Shown here in pieces: positions 40,720-49,406 of a stretch of 64,000 nucleotides of DNA. The stretch is from Herbiconiux sp. SALV-R1 (GTDB lineage: Bacteria; Actinomycetota; Actinomycetes; Actinomycetales; Microbacteriaceae), in NCBI RefSeq assembly GCF_013113715.1, contig NZ_CP053344.1:496001-560000 (forward strand), given 5' to 3'. A program made the position numbers and the translations under genes. Positions within the stretch are counted from its first letter, which is position 1. Each line of letters starts with the position of its first letter. A model generated the notes under the pieces. It was not told the origin of the DNA. It worked only from the letters and a program-made list of their open reading frames with translations, and did no database searches.

Positions 40720-42608
40720 CGCGGCACCTCTTCCTCGTGGGTGGGAGCGGGCGAGTCGGGGTAGACCACCCGGTCGGCCACGGCGAGCAGCGCCGGAGAA
40801 CGCGTCACGACGACGGTGCCCGCCCCGCGCCTGAGCTCCCGCAGTCGCCGGGCGATGGTCGCCTCGGTGACCGCGTCGACCGCGGTGGTGGGGTCGTGCA
40901 GCACGAGCACCGGAGCATTCTGGGCGAGGGCCCGTGCCAGGGCGATGCGCTGGCGCTGGCCGCCCGAGAGCGATCCGCCCCGCTCGCCGACGGCCGTGTC
41001 GTGCCCGTCGGGGAGGGTCTCGGCGAGCTCGTCGCACCCTGCCGCGCTCAGGGCCGCCGCGGCGAGAGCGGGCGAGACGCCGTCGAGCGAGACGTTCTCG
41101 CGCACCGTGCCGGCGAACAACTCGGGCGTGTGCGGCGCCACCAGCACCGACGGGTGGAGGCCGGTGCGCGCGGGGTCGTTCTCGCCCGGGCGCGCCACGA
41201 CGGCGCCGTTCACCCGGATCCTGCCGGCCAGCGGGGCGCGCCCGGCGCTGAGAACCTCGACGAGCTCGTCGGCGTCGGGTCCCTCGAGTGCGACGGCGAC
41301 CAGCTCGCCCGCGCGCACCTCGAAGTCGAGGGCGGGCAGGGTGCCGGCGCGCAACCCCGCGACCTGCAGGTGCGTCTCGTCACGGTCGCCCGAGCCGCCG
41401 CCCGCCCCCTCAGATGCCGGCCCGTGCGTGTCGTCCCGCTCTTCCGTGGGGGCCCGCCGCGCATCCGCATCTTTCTCGTCGGCCCGCCGCGCATCCGCGT
41501 CTCCCGCGTGGGCCCGGCGCGCATCCGTACCGCGCTCATTCGCCCGCAGCACGTCGAGCAGGCGGCCGGCGCTCGCCGTGGCGGCGGCCCACAGGGTGCC
41601 GGTGTAGCTCGCCACGTTCTGCATCGGCTCGAGCAGGAAGGAGGTGAGCCCCACCACCGTGATGAAGCCGCCCACGCTGAGCGCGCCGCCGAACGCCGCG
41701 AGGGCGGCGGCCAGGGCGATGGCGGTGATGAAGAAGCCCGTCATGAGGTCCATCGACCCGACGAAGACACCCTCAGAGCGGCGCGCCCGCAGGGTACCGT
41801 CGAGGGCACGGCGGCTGGCCCTGCGGTAGCGCTCGGCCGCCTCGGCCTCGGCGCCGATGCCGCGCACCACCCGGTAGCCGTCGAGCATGTCGGCGGCACG
41901 GCCCGCTGCGGCGGCGGCGGCCGCCTGCTCCTCGGCGCTCCGCCGGTTGAGGGGCCGCCCGAACAGCTCGGTCAGCCAGAGCACGAGCGGGGCCCCGACC
42001 AGCACGGCCACGCCGAGGGGCCAGGAGATCCAGAGCAGCACGACGCCGCCGAACAGCACCGCCGCCACCTCGCTCACCGGGTAGATCGCGAGGAGCGTGG
42101 CCCTCGCCAGCCGGTCGACGTCGCTCGTGGCCAGCGAGAGCGCCACCCCCGGCCGCCTCGCCTCGCCCTCCACCCCGGCCGGGTGCAGCAGGGTGCCGGC
42201 CACCATCATCCGCAGCCGGTGCTGCACCGCCTGCTCGCCGAGCAGCCCGATGCGCGAGCCGAAGCGGTAGGTGAATGAGAGCATCGCGAAGTCGACGGCC
42301 AGCAGCACCAGCCAGAGGGCGAGCTGCCCCAGGTCTCCGGTGCCGACGGCCCGGTCGATGGCGAGGCCCATGAGCACGGGAACGAGTGCCTCCCCGATCA
42401 TGTGCGCCACGACGAGGAGCGCTGCCGGCACCGTGTACCGCGGCGTCGCGGCGATCACGCGGAGCGCGAGACGGCGGGGCGTCGTGCGCCCGTCGATGCG
42501 TGGCCCTCGCACGGCGATCGGATGCTCGGGCGCCTGGATCCACATCGCGGGAGGGTGCACGGCGACAAGGGTATCGGGCGCGGGAGCCGTCTCGTCGGGC
42601 CCGCTCAC
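40716..42608 (-). CDS. ABC exporter-type half-transporter (degenerate-ATPase subunit)
   Basis: The 630-aa protein has a type I exporter membrane domain and a nucleotide-binding domain with a perfect signature motif (LSGGQRQRIALARAL). Other motifs are broken: the Walker A region reads LEGPDADELVE with no GKS/T, Walker B is VLVLHDPT with His for Asp, and the H-loop reads VVVTRSP with no His. This complements the defects of the next gene product. A 30-bp repeat expands the interdomain linker with DARRA units. GTG 42608 overlaps the upstream permease stop (GTGA), so the genes form one operon. Heterodimers of this kind include IrtAB-like iron-siderophore transporters. Confidence 0.85.
   Translation of the reverse strand: MSGPDETAPAPDTLVAVHPPAMWIQAPEHPIAVRGPRIDGRTTPRRLALRVIAATPRYTVPAALLVVAHMIGEALVPVLMGLAIDRAVGTGDLGQLALWLVLLAVDFAMLSFTYRFGSRIGLLGEQAVQHRLRMMVAGTLLHPAGVEGEARRPGVALSLATSDVDRLARATLLAIYPVSEVAAVLFGGVVLLWISWPLGVAVLVGAPLVLWLTELFGRPLNRRSAEEQAAAAAAAGRAADMLDGYRVVRGIGAEAEAAERYRRASRRALDGTLRARRSEGVFVGSMDLMTGFFITAIALAAALAAFGGALSVGGFITVVGLTSFLLEPMQNVASYTGTLWAAATASAGRLLDVLRANERGTDARRAHAGDADARRADEKDADARRAPTEERDDTHGPASEGAGGGSGDRDETHLQVAGLRAGTLPALDFEVRAGELVAVALEGPDADELVEVLSAGRAPLAGRIRVNGAVVARPGENDPARTGLHPSVLVAPHTPELFAGTVRENVSLDGVSPALAAAALSAAGCDELAETLPDGHDTAVGERGGSLSGGQRQRIALARALAQNAPVLVLHDPTTAVDAVTEATIARRLRELRRGAGTVVVTRSPALLAVADRVVYPDSPAPTHEEEVPR
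41451..41540. repeat. Three 30-bp tandem repeats in an ABC linker
   Basis: GGCCCGCCGCGCATCCG-like units begin at 41451, 41481 and 41511. Each adds ten residues containing DARRA to the minus-strand protein, without a frame change. Confidence 0.85.
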
Positions 42609-43780
42609 AGGCGCTTCCGTGCCTCGTGCACGAGCAGCCACACCAGGTACAGGCCGCCCACCACCACCGTCACGAGGCCCACGGGGAGGTCTTTCGGCAG
42701 CAGGTGGGCGGCGACGATGTCGGAGGCCACGAGCAGCAGCGCCCCCGTCGCCGCGGCGCCCGCCAGCCCGACGCCGGCGGTGCGGGTGAGGCGCCGGGCG
42801 ATCTGGGGGGCGGCGAGCGACACGAAGTCGATGGGGCCGGATGCTGCGGTGACCACGGCGGTGAGCGCGACACCGCAGAACACCAGTGCCAGGCGCGCCC
42901 GCTCCACCCGGATGCCGAGGGCGCGGGCGGCGTCGTCGCCCAGCTCGAGCTGCCGCAGCGGTCGCGACAGCGCACCGAGCGCACCGAGCAGCAGCACGAC
43001 GGCGATCGTCGCGGGAACCGCCTGCGCCCAGCCCACGGGCGCGAGCGACCCGGCGCCCCAGGTGGCGGCGAGCAGGGCGACCTCCAGCTTCGCGCGCAGG
43101 ATGAGGAAGGTGCTGAAGGCCGTGAGCATCGCCGAGATGCCGATGCCGACGACGATCAGCCGGAAACCGTGCATGCCGCGCTGGTAGGCCAGCAGATAGA
43201 CCGCGACGGCGCTCAGCAGCCCGCCGACGAGCGCGCCGGCCGCCACACCGAGGAAGCCGCCGCCGACGAGGGTGATGACGAGCACGGCTCCTGCGTAGGA
43301 TCCCGCCGAGAACCCGATGATGTCGGGGCTCGCCAGCGGGTTGCGGGTGAGCGATTGGAAGACGGCGCCCGCCACGCCGAGCGCCGCACCGAAGACGACA
43401 CCGCCGAGCACGCGGGGCAGCCGCCACTCGAGCACGACGGTGTGCGCGATGCCCGCGTCGTCGCCGAACAGTGCGGCGAGCACCTCGGCGGGGCTGAGCG
43501 GGAGGTCGCCGAGACCGAGCGCGACGACGGCGAGCGCGGCCACCACCACCCAGATCGCCGCCGTCACGAGGAGCGGGCGCCAGGGGAAGCGCAGCGAGAA
43601 GCGCGGGCCGCGCAGCACGACTGTCGCCGCGCCGAAGTCGATCGGGGGCGCCGAGCTGCGCGGCGCGCGTCCCGCCGCGCGACCCGGGGCGCGGCCCGCC
43701 GCGGGGCCCGGGGCCCCGCCCGGGGCGCGGCCTGACGCCCGGTCCGCCGCGCGGCCCGGCGCCCCGCCCGGGGCGCTCAC
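42605..43780 (-). CDS. FecCD-type siderophore ABC permease with repeat-rich N-terminus
   Basis: The 391-aa protein is a BtuC/FecD-fold permease with about ten helices, marked by EWRLPRVLGGVVFGAALGVAGAVFQSLTRNPLASPDIIGFSAGSYAG, GIRVERARLALVFCGVALTAVVTAASGPIDFVSLAAPQIAR and the end LPVGLVTVVVGGLYLVWLL. The first 35 or so residues are Gly/Arg/Ala/Pro repeats encoded by DNA that is almost only G and C. GTG 43780 overlaps the upstream permease stop as GTGA. It pairs with the preceding permease to import ferric siderophores. Confidence 0.92.
   Translation of the reverse strand: MSAPGGAPGRAADRASGRAPGGAPGPAAGRAPGRAAGRAPRSSAPPIDFGAATVVLRGPRFSLRFPWRPLLVTAAIWVVVAALAVVALGLGDLPLSPAEVLAALFGDDAGIAHTVVLEWRLPRVLGGVVFGAALGVAGAVFQSLTRNPLASPDIIGFSAGSYAGAVLVITLVGGGFLGVAAGALVGGLLSAVAVYLLAYQRGMHGFRLIVVGIGISAMLTAFSTFLILRAKLEVALLAATWGAGSLAPVGWAQAVPATIAVVLLLGALGALSRPLRQLELGDDAARALGIRVERARLALVFCGVALTAVVTAASGPIDFVSLAAPQIARRLTRTAGVGLAGAAATGALLLVASDIVAAHLLPKDLPVGLVTVVVGGLYLVWLLVHEARKRL
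43665..43778. repeat. Extremely GC-rich repeat encoding a Gly-Arg-Ala-Pro stretch
   Basis: This segment is nearly pure G+C, built of short GCGCGGCC/CCGGGGCG-like units. It encodes the N-terminal extension of the second FecCD permease. Slippage is likely here. Confidence 0.7.
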
Positions 43781-44817
43781 AGCGACCGCATCCGGCTGCG
43801 GCGTACGACGGCGATGAGCACCGGGGCGCCCACGAAGGCGGTGACGACGCCCACCGGCACCTCGCCGGGTGCGAGCACGACGCGACCGAGCACATCCGAC
43901 AGCAGCAGCACCGTGGGGCCGATGACGAGCGAGAGCGAGAGCGTCCAGCGCTGGTCGGGCCCTGCGATCCACCGGGCGACGTAGGGCACCATGAGGCCGA
44001 CGAAGAGGATCGGGCCCGCGATCGCGGTGGCCCCGCCGGCGAGCAGGGTGATCGCCACGACGGCGAGGATGCGCGTGCGGGCGACCCGCGCACCGAGCGT
44101 CGCGGCGAGGTCGTCGCCGAGGCCGAGCGCGTTGAGCGGCGCCGCCAGAGCGAGCGCGATCACGATGCCCACCCCGAGGAAGGGGAGCACGGGCAGGTAC
44201 ACCTCGGGGCCGCGCTCGACGATCGACCCGGCATCCCAGCCGCGCAGCTTCACGAACGACACCGGGTCGATGAGCATGAGTGCGGTGGTGATGCCCGAGA
44301 GCACAGCTCCCACCGCCACGCCGGCGAGGGTCATGCGCAGCGGGTCGACGCCCCGTCGCCCGCTCGCGCCGATGAGATACACCACCACCGTGACGGCGAG
44401 CGCGCCGACGAAGGCGAACCAGAGGTAACCCCTGGCCGTGCCGATGCCGAACGCGCCCACGGCGACGGCGACGAAGAAGGCGGCCCCGGCGTTCACCCCG
44501 AGGATTCCCGGGTCGCCCAGCGGGTTGCGCGTGAGCGCCTGGATGAGTGTTCCCGCCACCCCGAGGGCCGCGCCCACCAGCAGCGCCACGACGGTGCGCG
44601 AGACGCGCAGCTCAGCGACGATGGTGTCGGTCGGCGACCCGGTGGGGGTGAAGAGGGCGTGGGCCAGGTCGTCGATGCCGATCGGCCTCGAGCCCACCAG
44701 CACCGAGAGCACGCAGGCCGCGGGCAGCGCCAGGGCGGCGACCGTCGCGCCCAGCACCCGCCGACGGCTCAGCGGGCCGCGCTGAACCGTCGGCGGGAGT
44801 GTGGGCGTGGCTGTCAC
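43777..44817 (-). CDS. FecCD-type siderophore ABC permease
   Basis: The 346-aa permease has the family pattern: ELRVSRTVVALLVGAALGVAGTLIQALTRNPLGDPGILGVNAGAA near the N-terminus, LGARVARTRILAVVAITLLAGGATAIAGPILFVGLMVPYVARWI, and GEVPVGVVTAFVGAPVLIAVVRR at the end. It starts 7 nt after the binding-protein stop and overlaps the next gene by four bases. It forms the inner-membrane channel with the next permease. No FecE/FepC-type ATPase follows, which is unusual. Confidence 0.95.
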   Translation of the reverse strand: MTATPTLPPTVQRGPLSRRRVLGATVAALALPAACVLSVLVGSRPIGIDDLAHALFTPTGSPTDTIVAELRVSRTVVALLVGAALGVAGTLIQALTRNPLGDPGILGVNAGAAFFVAVAVGAFGIGTARGYLWFAFVGALAVTVVVYLIGASGRRGVDPLRMTLAGVAVGAVLSGITTALMLIDPVSFVKLRGWDAGSIVERGPEVYLPVLPFLGVGIVIALALAAPLNALGLGDDLAATLGARVARTRILAVVAITLLAGGATAIAGPILFVGLMVPYVARWIAGPDQRWTLSLSLVIGPTVLLLSDVLGRVVLAPGEVPVGVVTAFVGAPVLIAVVRRSRMRSL

Positions 44818-44824
44818 GGGCGGC

Positions 44825-45877
44825 TCAGCCCTCGATGCTGTGGGGCGCTTCGCCGGCGACGGCGTCGACGAGTCGCGGCACGAGCTTCTCGATCACGTAC
44901 TTCTGGCTGAGCGGGGTGAGGAAGTAGATGGCGCCCGCGAGCTCGCCGTCGGTGAACACCGCCCGGTGGTTCATCACGGCGTCGAGGGTCGACACGGTGC
45001 CGAAGTCGAGCATCTCCTGCGGGCCGTCGGCGGTCTCGGTGGCGAACACGATGACGTCGGCGTCGATGAGGTCGACGTTCTCGGGCGACAGCACGGCCTG
45101 CTGACCCTCCTCGAGCGCGTACTGCTCGAGGCCCTGGGTCATGGTGAAGCCGAGCTCGGTGAGGAAGTCGGTGTTGAGGCCGTCGGGGTAGACGTAGAGC
45201 ACGCCGTCGTAGGGCGTTCCCTGCGAGAAGCTCGCGGTGAGGCCCTCGAACTCCGGATGCGCGGCCCGCGCCGCGGCCCACTGCTCCTCCACCCCGGCGA
45301 TGAGCTCGTCGCCCGCCGCCGAGCGGCCGACCGCCGCGGCGATCTGCCGGGTCTGGTCTTGCCACGACGAGAAGTAGAGCTCGGAGCCCGCGACGCTCGT
45401 CACGGTCGGAGCGATGGCGGTGAGCTTGTCGTACATCTCCTCGGTGAGGCCGGCGTTCGTGCCGACGATGAGGTCGGGCTTCAGGGCGGCGATCTTCTCG
45501 TACTCGAGGCCGTCGGTCTGGTCGAGCACGGTGGGCTGGGCGTCGCCCAGCAGCTCCTGGGCCCATGGCCACACGGCGTAGGGCTGCTCGCCGTACCACT
45601 CGGTGGTGGCCACGGGCACCACGCCGAGCTCCAGCAGGATGTCCTGCTCCGTCACCCCGACCACCACCACGCGCTGCGGCTCCGCGGCGATCTCGGTCTC
45701 GCCGAACTGGTGCTCGACGGTGAGGGGGAAGGAGTCGGTGGGCTCGGTCGTGTAGGCCGGGTTCTCGGTGCCGGCGGCGCCCGCGTCGGAGGCGGTGGCG
45801 CATCCGGTGAGTGCTGCGCCTGTGAGGGCGAGGGCGGTGGCGGCCGCGAGGAGGCGGCCCAGGGGGCGTGTGCGCAT
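44825..45877 (-). CDS. Iron-siderophore ABC transporter substrate-binding lipoprotein
   Basis: The 350-aa protein has a lipoprotein signal ending in lipobox LTGC (Cys about residue 26), then the FepB/FhuD-like fold: TEIAAEPQRVVVVGVTEQDILLELGVVPVATTEWYG, EKIAALKPDLIVGTNAGLTEEMYDKLTAIAPTV and VDLIDADVIVFATET. It binds ferric siderophore at the outer face of the membrane. GAAGGAC precedes ATG 45877, and an iron-regulator box lies about 48 bp upstream, so expression should rise when iron is scarce. Confidence 0.95.
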   Translation of the reverse strand: MRTRPLGRLLAAATALALTGAALTGCATASDAGAAGTENPAYTTEPTDSFPLTVEHQFGETEIAAEPQRVVVVGVTEQDILLELGVVPVATTEWYGEQPYAVWPWAQELLGDAQPTVLDQTDGLEYEKIAALKPDLIVGTNAGLTEEMYDKLTAIAPTVTSVAGSELYFSSWQDQTRQIAAAVGRSAAGDELIAGVEEQWAAARAAHPEFEGLTASFSQGTPYDGVLYVYPDGLNTDFLTELGFTMTQGLEQYALEEGQQAVLSPENVDLIDADVIVFATETADGPQEMLDFGTVSTLDAVMNHRAVFTDGELAGAIYFLTPLSQKYVIEKLVPRLVDAVAGEAPHSIEG

Positions 45878-45924
45878 GGGTGTCCTTCGGTGATCGGGAG
45901 CAGGTGTGGCGGTGCAGGCCGACG

Positions 45925-45943
45925 TCAGGTTAGCCTTACCTAA
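45925..45943. promoter_or_regulatory. IdeR/DtxR-type iron box
   Basis: TCAGGTTAGCCTTACCTAA is a 19-bp palindrome-like site matching the DtxR/IdeR consensus TTAGGTTAGSCTAACCTAA at 17 of 19 positions. It lies between the siderophore-binding gene and the divergent AraC gene, so iron-loaded IdeR could repress either or both. Confidence 0.85.
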
Positions 45944-46006
45944 TTCACCCGCGCCATCGCTGCGGGTGGACGGGACTACGCGTGAAAGGACGGAGGAGTG
46001 TCCGAT

Positions 46007-46801
46007 ATGACGTACTCACCACCCGCGGCGGGCCCGTCTCGCGGGCTAAATGTCGCGGAACGGACACCCGAAGTTTTCGAGGCGTCCCGCACCCTCGTCG
46101 ACGCGGGCACGCGCTTCGACGCGCACCGCCACGAGGAGGACCAGCTGGCCTGGATGGCCTCCGGTGCGATGGAGCTGACGGTGCGGGGTGAGACCTGGCA
46201 CCGGCGCGGCGAGCACCTCGCCTGGATTCCGGCGGGGGCGGTGCACGAGATGGCGTTCACGGGGCAGGGCCGGCTCATCAGCGTGTACGCCCAGACCGGG
46301 CTGCGCCCGCGCGGCGAGGAGTGGGCGCGGCCGCGCACCCTGAGCGCCGACCCCCTCGCCACGTCGCTGCTCGAGCACCTCGTCGACGGAGACCCGTCGC
46401 CGGCGCGCCGACGGCACTGCCGGCTGCTGCTCGCCGACCTGCTCGAGGGCGCGGCGACCCGCCACGACGTGATCGCGCTCCCGCGGGAGCCGCGGGCGCG
46501 GTCGGTGGCCGAAGGCATCCTCCGCCACCCCGCCGACGCGCGGGAGCTCGAGCACTGGGCGGCGGGCCTCGGCGTCAGCGGCAAGACCATCGGGCGGGCG
46601 TTCCTCGCGGAGACGGGGCAGAGCTTCAGGCGGTGGCGCATCCAGGCGCGGTTGCAAGCGGCGGCGGGCCTGCTCGCCGAGGGGCGCCCGGTGCAGGAGG
46701 TCGCGGCGGCCGTCGGCTACGCCACCCCGAGCGGGTTCATCGCCGCGTTCTCGGAGCGGTTCGGGTCGACGCCCGCGCGGTACGCGCAGGGACTTCGGTA
46801 G
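46007..46801 (+). CDS. AraC family regulator of the iron cluster
   Basis: The 264-aa protein has an N-terminal cupin (FDAHRHEEDQLAWMASGAMELTVRGETWHRRGEHLAWIPAGAVHEM) and a C-terminal AraC domain with two helix-turn-helices (LEHWAAGLGVSGKTIGRAFLAETGQSFRRWRIQARLQAA and VQEVAAAVGYATPSGFIAAFSERFGSTPARY). Such regulators often sense siderophores and activate uptake genes; here it is divergent from the binding-protein gene with an iron box between. GGAGGAG (45992-45998) stands 8 nt before ATG 46007. GTG 45998 is an alternative that would add three residues. Confidence 0.9.
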   Translation: MTYSPPAAGPSRGLNVAERTPEVFEASRTLVDAGTRFDAHRHEEDQLAWMASGAMELTVRGETWHRRGEHLAWIPAGAVHEMAFTGQGRLISVYAQTGLRPRGEEWARPRTLSADPLATSLLEHLVDGDPSPARRRHCRLLLADLLEGAATRHDVIALPREPRARSVAEGILRHPADARELEHWAAGLGVSGKTIGRAFLAETGQSFRRWRIQARLQAAAGLLAEGRPVQEVAAAVGYATPSGFIAAFSERFGSTPARYAQGLR

Positions 46802-46810
46802 GGCTGCGCG

Positions 46811-46866
46811 TTCTTGCGGACAAAGTCCGTCCGAACGTCATCCCTGTCGGACTTTGTCCGCAGGAA
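46811..46866. repeat. Paired-palindrome element, copy 3
   Basis: Arms 46811-46829 and 46848-46866 are inverted repeats with one mismatch and the same TTCTTGCGGACAAAGTCCG core as the elements at 7.8 kb, 39 kb away. It lies between the convergent AraC and glycosylase genes. Confidence 0.85.
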
Positions 46867-46889
46867 AGTGGTTCCGGGTGCCTGGCCGG

Positions 46890-47756
46890 CTACTTCAGCA
46901 GGCGGGAGAGCACCCGGTCGGCGAGCGGCTTGCCGCCCGTCTGGCAGGTGGCGCAGTACTGCAGACTGGAGTCGGAGTAGGTGACCTGCCGCACGGTGTC
47001 GCCGCACACCGGGCAGGCCTCGCCCGTGCGGCCGTGCACCTGCAGGTTCGCCTTCTTCTCGCCCTTGAGCTCCGAGGCGGCGAGACCATCGGCGCGGGCG
47101 ACCGCGTCACGCAGGGTCGTCTGCATCGCCTCGTACAGCGCCGCGACCTCGTCGGCGCCCATCGCGGCGGGTTTGAACGGCGACATGCGAGCGGCGTGGA
47201 GGATCTCGTCGGAGTAGGCGTTGCCGATGCCCGAGATGGTCGACTGGTTGCGCAGCACACCCTTGATCTGCGCCCGCCCCGCACCGGCCAGGATGCTCGC
47301 GAAGGTCTCGAGGTCGAAGGCCGGGTCGAGCGGGTCGGGGCCGAGCCGCGCGATGCCGGGCACCTCGGAGGGGTCGCGCACCACGTACAGCGCGAGGCTC
47401 TTCTTGGTGCCCGCCTCCGTGACGTCGAACCCGTCTTGTGCTCCCTCGAGGACGAGGCGGGCCGCGAGCGGCCCCGAGCCGGGCTGGCCCTTCGGGGGCG
47501 GCGGGGGACCCTCGCGCCAGCGGATCCAGCCCGCACGGGCCAGGTGGATGACGAGGTGCAGCCCGCCGATGCCGAAGTCGAGGAACTTGCCGTGCCGGGC
47601 GACGCCGTCGACGGGCTGCCCGTCGAGGGCCGACGCGGGCGGGTCGAAGGTCTTCAGCGCCGCGAAGGAGACCGGCACGAAGCGCTCGACCGTGCGCCCC
47701 GCGAGTCGCGCGCCGAGGTCGGTGACCAGCGCGTGCACCTCGGGGAGTTCGGGCAT
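46890..47756 (-). CDS. Fpg/Nei family DNA glycosylase
   Basis: The 288-aa protein starts MPELPEVHALVTDLG, with the N-terminal Pro2 nucleophile and Glu3 of the family. It has the helix-two-turn-helix region (GRAQIKGVLRNQSTISGIGNAYSDEILHAARMSPF) and a C-terminal zinc finger with two CxxC pairs (ACPVCGDTVRQ...QYCATCQTGG). It removes oxidised bases and cuts the strand. CACAAT ends 6 nt before ATG 47756; 18 codons of upstream frame are rejected because Pro2 must be N-terminal. Confidence 0.95.
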   Translation of the reverse strand: MPELPEVHALVTDLGARLAGRTVERFVPVSFAALKTFDPPASALDGQPVDGVARHGKFLDFGIGGLHLVIHLARAGWIRWREGPPPPPKGQPGSGPLAARLVLEGAQDGFDVTEAGTKKSLALYVVRDPSEVPGIARLGPDPLDPAFDLETFASILAGAGRAQIKGVLRNQSTISGIGNAYSDEILHAARMSPFKPAAMGADEVAALYEAMQTTLRDAVARADGLAASELKGEKKANLQVHGRTGEACPVCGDTVRQVTYSDSSLQYCATCQTGGKPLADRVLSRLLK

Positions 47757-47825
47757 GAACCCATTGTGCGCCCGGCCCCCGACATCCGCTCGCCCGCTCC
47801 TGCAGCACACCCGGGTGCCGCGGGG

Positions 47826-48311
47826 TCAGGGGAGGTAGCGGAGGGTGTTGTCGGGGTCGAGTCGCGTGAGCAGGGCGGCCATGATGTCGTCGAGCTGCCG
47901 CAGCTGCTCGTCGCTGAGGGCGTCGATGACGTGCTCGCGCACGGTGGCCACATGGCCGGGGGCCGTCTCGACGACTTTCTGCCAGCCGGCGTCGGTGAGG
48001 TGGGCGTTGGTGGCGCGGCGGTCGCTCGGGCAGGGCACGCGCTCGACGAAGCCGCGGGCCTCGAGGCGCGAGACGACGTGCGAGAGTCGGGGGAGGGTGG
48101 CGTTGGTGGTCGCGGCGAGGGCGGTCATGCGGAGCACGCGGTCGGGGGCCTCGGAGAGCTTGGCGAGCACGAGGTACTCGAAGTGGGTGAGCTGGGCGTC
48201 ACGCTGCAGCTGCGAGTCGAGCACCGGTGGGAGGAGCTCGGCGACGGCTTCGAGACGGATCCACGCGCGCAGCTGGTCGTGCGTGAGCCACCGCACCGGT
48301 TCCGATCCCAT
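47826..48311 (-). CDS. MarR family transcriptional regulator
   Basis: The 161-aa protein has the MarR winged helix: LTHFEYLVLAKLSEAPDRVLRMTALAATTNATLPRLSHVVSRLEARGFVERVPCPSDRRATNAHLTDAGW. It is divergent from the dehydrogenase gene with 74 bp between the starts and probably regulates it and itself. TAGGAT ends 6 nt before ATG 48311; the GTG one codon upstream is less likely. Confidence 0.93.
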   Translation of the reverse strand: MGSEPVRWLTHDQLRAWIRLEAVAELLPPVLDSQLQRDAQLTHFEYLVLAKLSEAPDRVLRMTALAATTNATLPRLSHVVSRLEARGFVERVPCPSDRRATNAHLTDAGWQKVVETAPGHVATVREHVIDALSDEQLRQLDDIMAALLTRLDPDNTLRYLP

Positions 48312-48385
48312 CACCCCATCCTAGATTTCCCGTGCGTCTGCGGGCGCCGAGCCGGGTGTCAGCCGGTGGGAGTACCCTCGGCCGC

Positions 48386-49363
48386 ATGCGAGCGATCACC
48401 CACGCCACCTTCGGCGAAGCCACCGATGTTCTCGAGGTCACGGAGCGCCCCCTCCCCGAGCCCGGGGCGGGTGAGGTGCGGGTGCGCACCGTGCTCTCGC
48501 CTATCCACAACCACGACCTGTGGACCATCCGCGGCACCTACGGCTTCAAGCCCGAACTCCCCGCGGCCTCCGGCACCGAGGCGCTCGGCGTGGTCGACGC
48601 CCTCGGCGAAGGCGTCGACACGCTCGAGGTCGGCCAGCGGGTCGTCACCGGCGGCACCTTCGGGGTGTGGGCCGAGTACTTCATCGCGAAAGCCGCCGGC
48701 CTCATCCCGGTGCCCGAGCACATCTCCGACGAGACCGCGTCGCAACTGGTCGCGATGCCCTTCAGCGCCCTCAGCCTGCTCGACTCCCTCGGCGTCTCGG
48801 AGGGCGAGTGGATCGCCCAGAACACGGCGAACGGTGCCGTCGGCCGCCTCGTCGCCCGCTTCGCGGCGCTGCGCGGCGTGCGTGTGCTCGGCCTGGTGCG
48901 CCGCGACGCCGGGGTCGACGAGCTCGCGGCCCTCGGCATCCACGACGTCGTCTCGATCGAGAGCGAGGGGTGGCAGGATGCTGCGGCGGCACTGCTCGAC
49001 GGCGCCAGCCCGCGGGTGGCGGTCGACTCCGTCGGCGGGTCGTCGGCGAGCGACCTCACGGGCCTCCTCGGCGAGGGCGGCACGCTCGTGTCGTTCGGGG
49101 CGATGGGGGAGGGTGACCTGAAGATCCCCTCCGGCGATCTCATCTTCAAGGGCGTCACGGTGAAGGGCTTCTGGGGCAGCCGGGTCACCCGTGAGATGGA
49201 GGCGGGCAAGCGCTCGGCCCTGTTCGGCGAACTCTTCCAGCGCATCGGCTCGGGCGAGATCGAGCTCCCCGTCGAGGCCGTCTACCCCTTCGACCAGGCC
49301 CGCGAAGCCGCCGCCGCCAGCGCCACCCCCGGCCGCGCCGGCAAGATCCTCCTCCGCTTCTGA
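48386..49363 (+). CDS. Zinc-independent alcohol dehydrogenase/quinone oxidoreductase (MDR family)
   Basis: The 325-aa protein has the MDR two-domain pattern: PGAGEVRVRTVLSPIHNHDLWTIRGTYGFKPELPAASGTEALGVV, and a Rossmann region WIAQNTANGAVGRLVARFAALRGVRVLGLVRR. The cysteine cluster for structural zinc is absent. It reduces quinones or enals with NAD(P)H; substrate unknown. TACCCT ends 7 nt before ATG 48386. The divergent MarR gene suggests induction by a reactive compound. Confidence 0.9.
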   Translation: MRAITHATFGEATDVLEVTERPLPEPGAGEVRVRTVLSPIHNHDLWTIRGTYGFKPELPAASGTEALGVVDALGEGVDTLEVGQRVVTGGTFGVWAEYFIAKAAGLIPVPEHISDETASQLVAMPFSALSLLDSLGVSEGEWIAQNTANGAVGRLVARFAALRGVRVLGLVRRDAGVDELAALGIHDVVSIESEGWQDAAAALLDGASPRVAVDSVGGSSASDLTGLLGEGGTLVSFGAMGEGDLKIPSGDLIFKGVTVKGFWGSRVTREMEAGKRSALFGELFQRIGSGEIELPVEAVYPFDQAREAAAASATPGRAGKILLRF

Positions 49364-49406
49364 CTCGTCCTCGACAGCCCCGTCATCGAACGCTAGAATT
49401 CTGTAC

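Noticed and set aside
42605-43972. A longer FecCD protein starting at 43972
   Set aside because: The extra 64 codons overlap the upstream permease in another frame and have Arg-rich antisense-like composition; GTG 43780 with GTGA overlap is the natural start.
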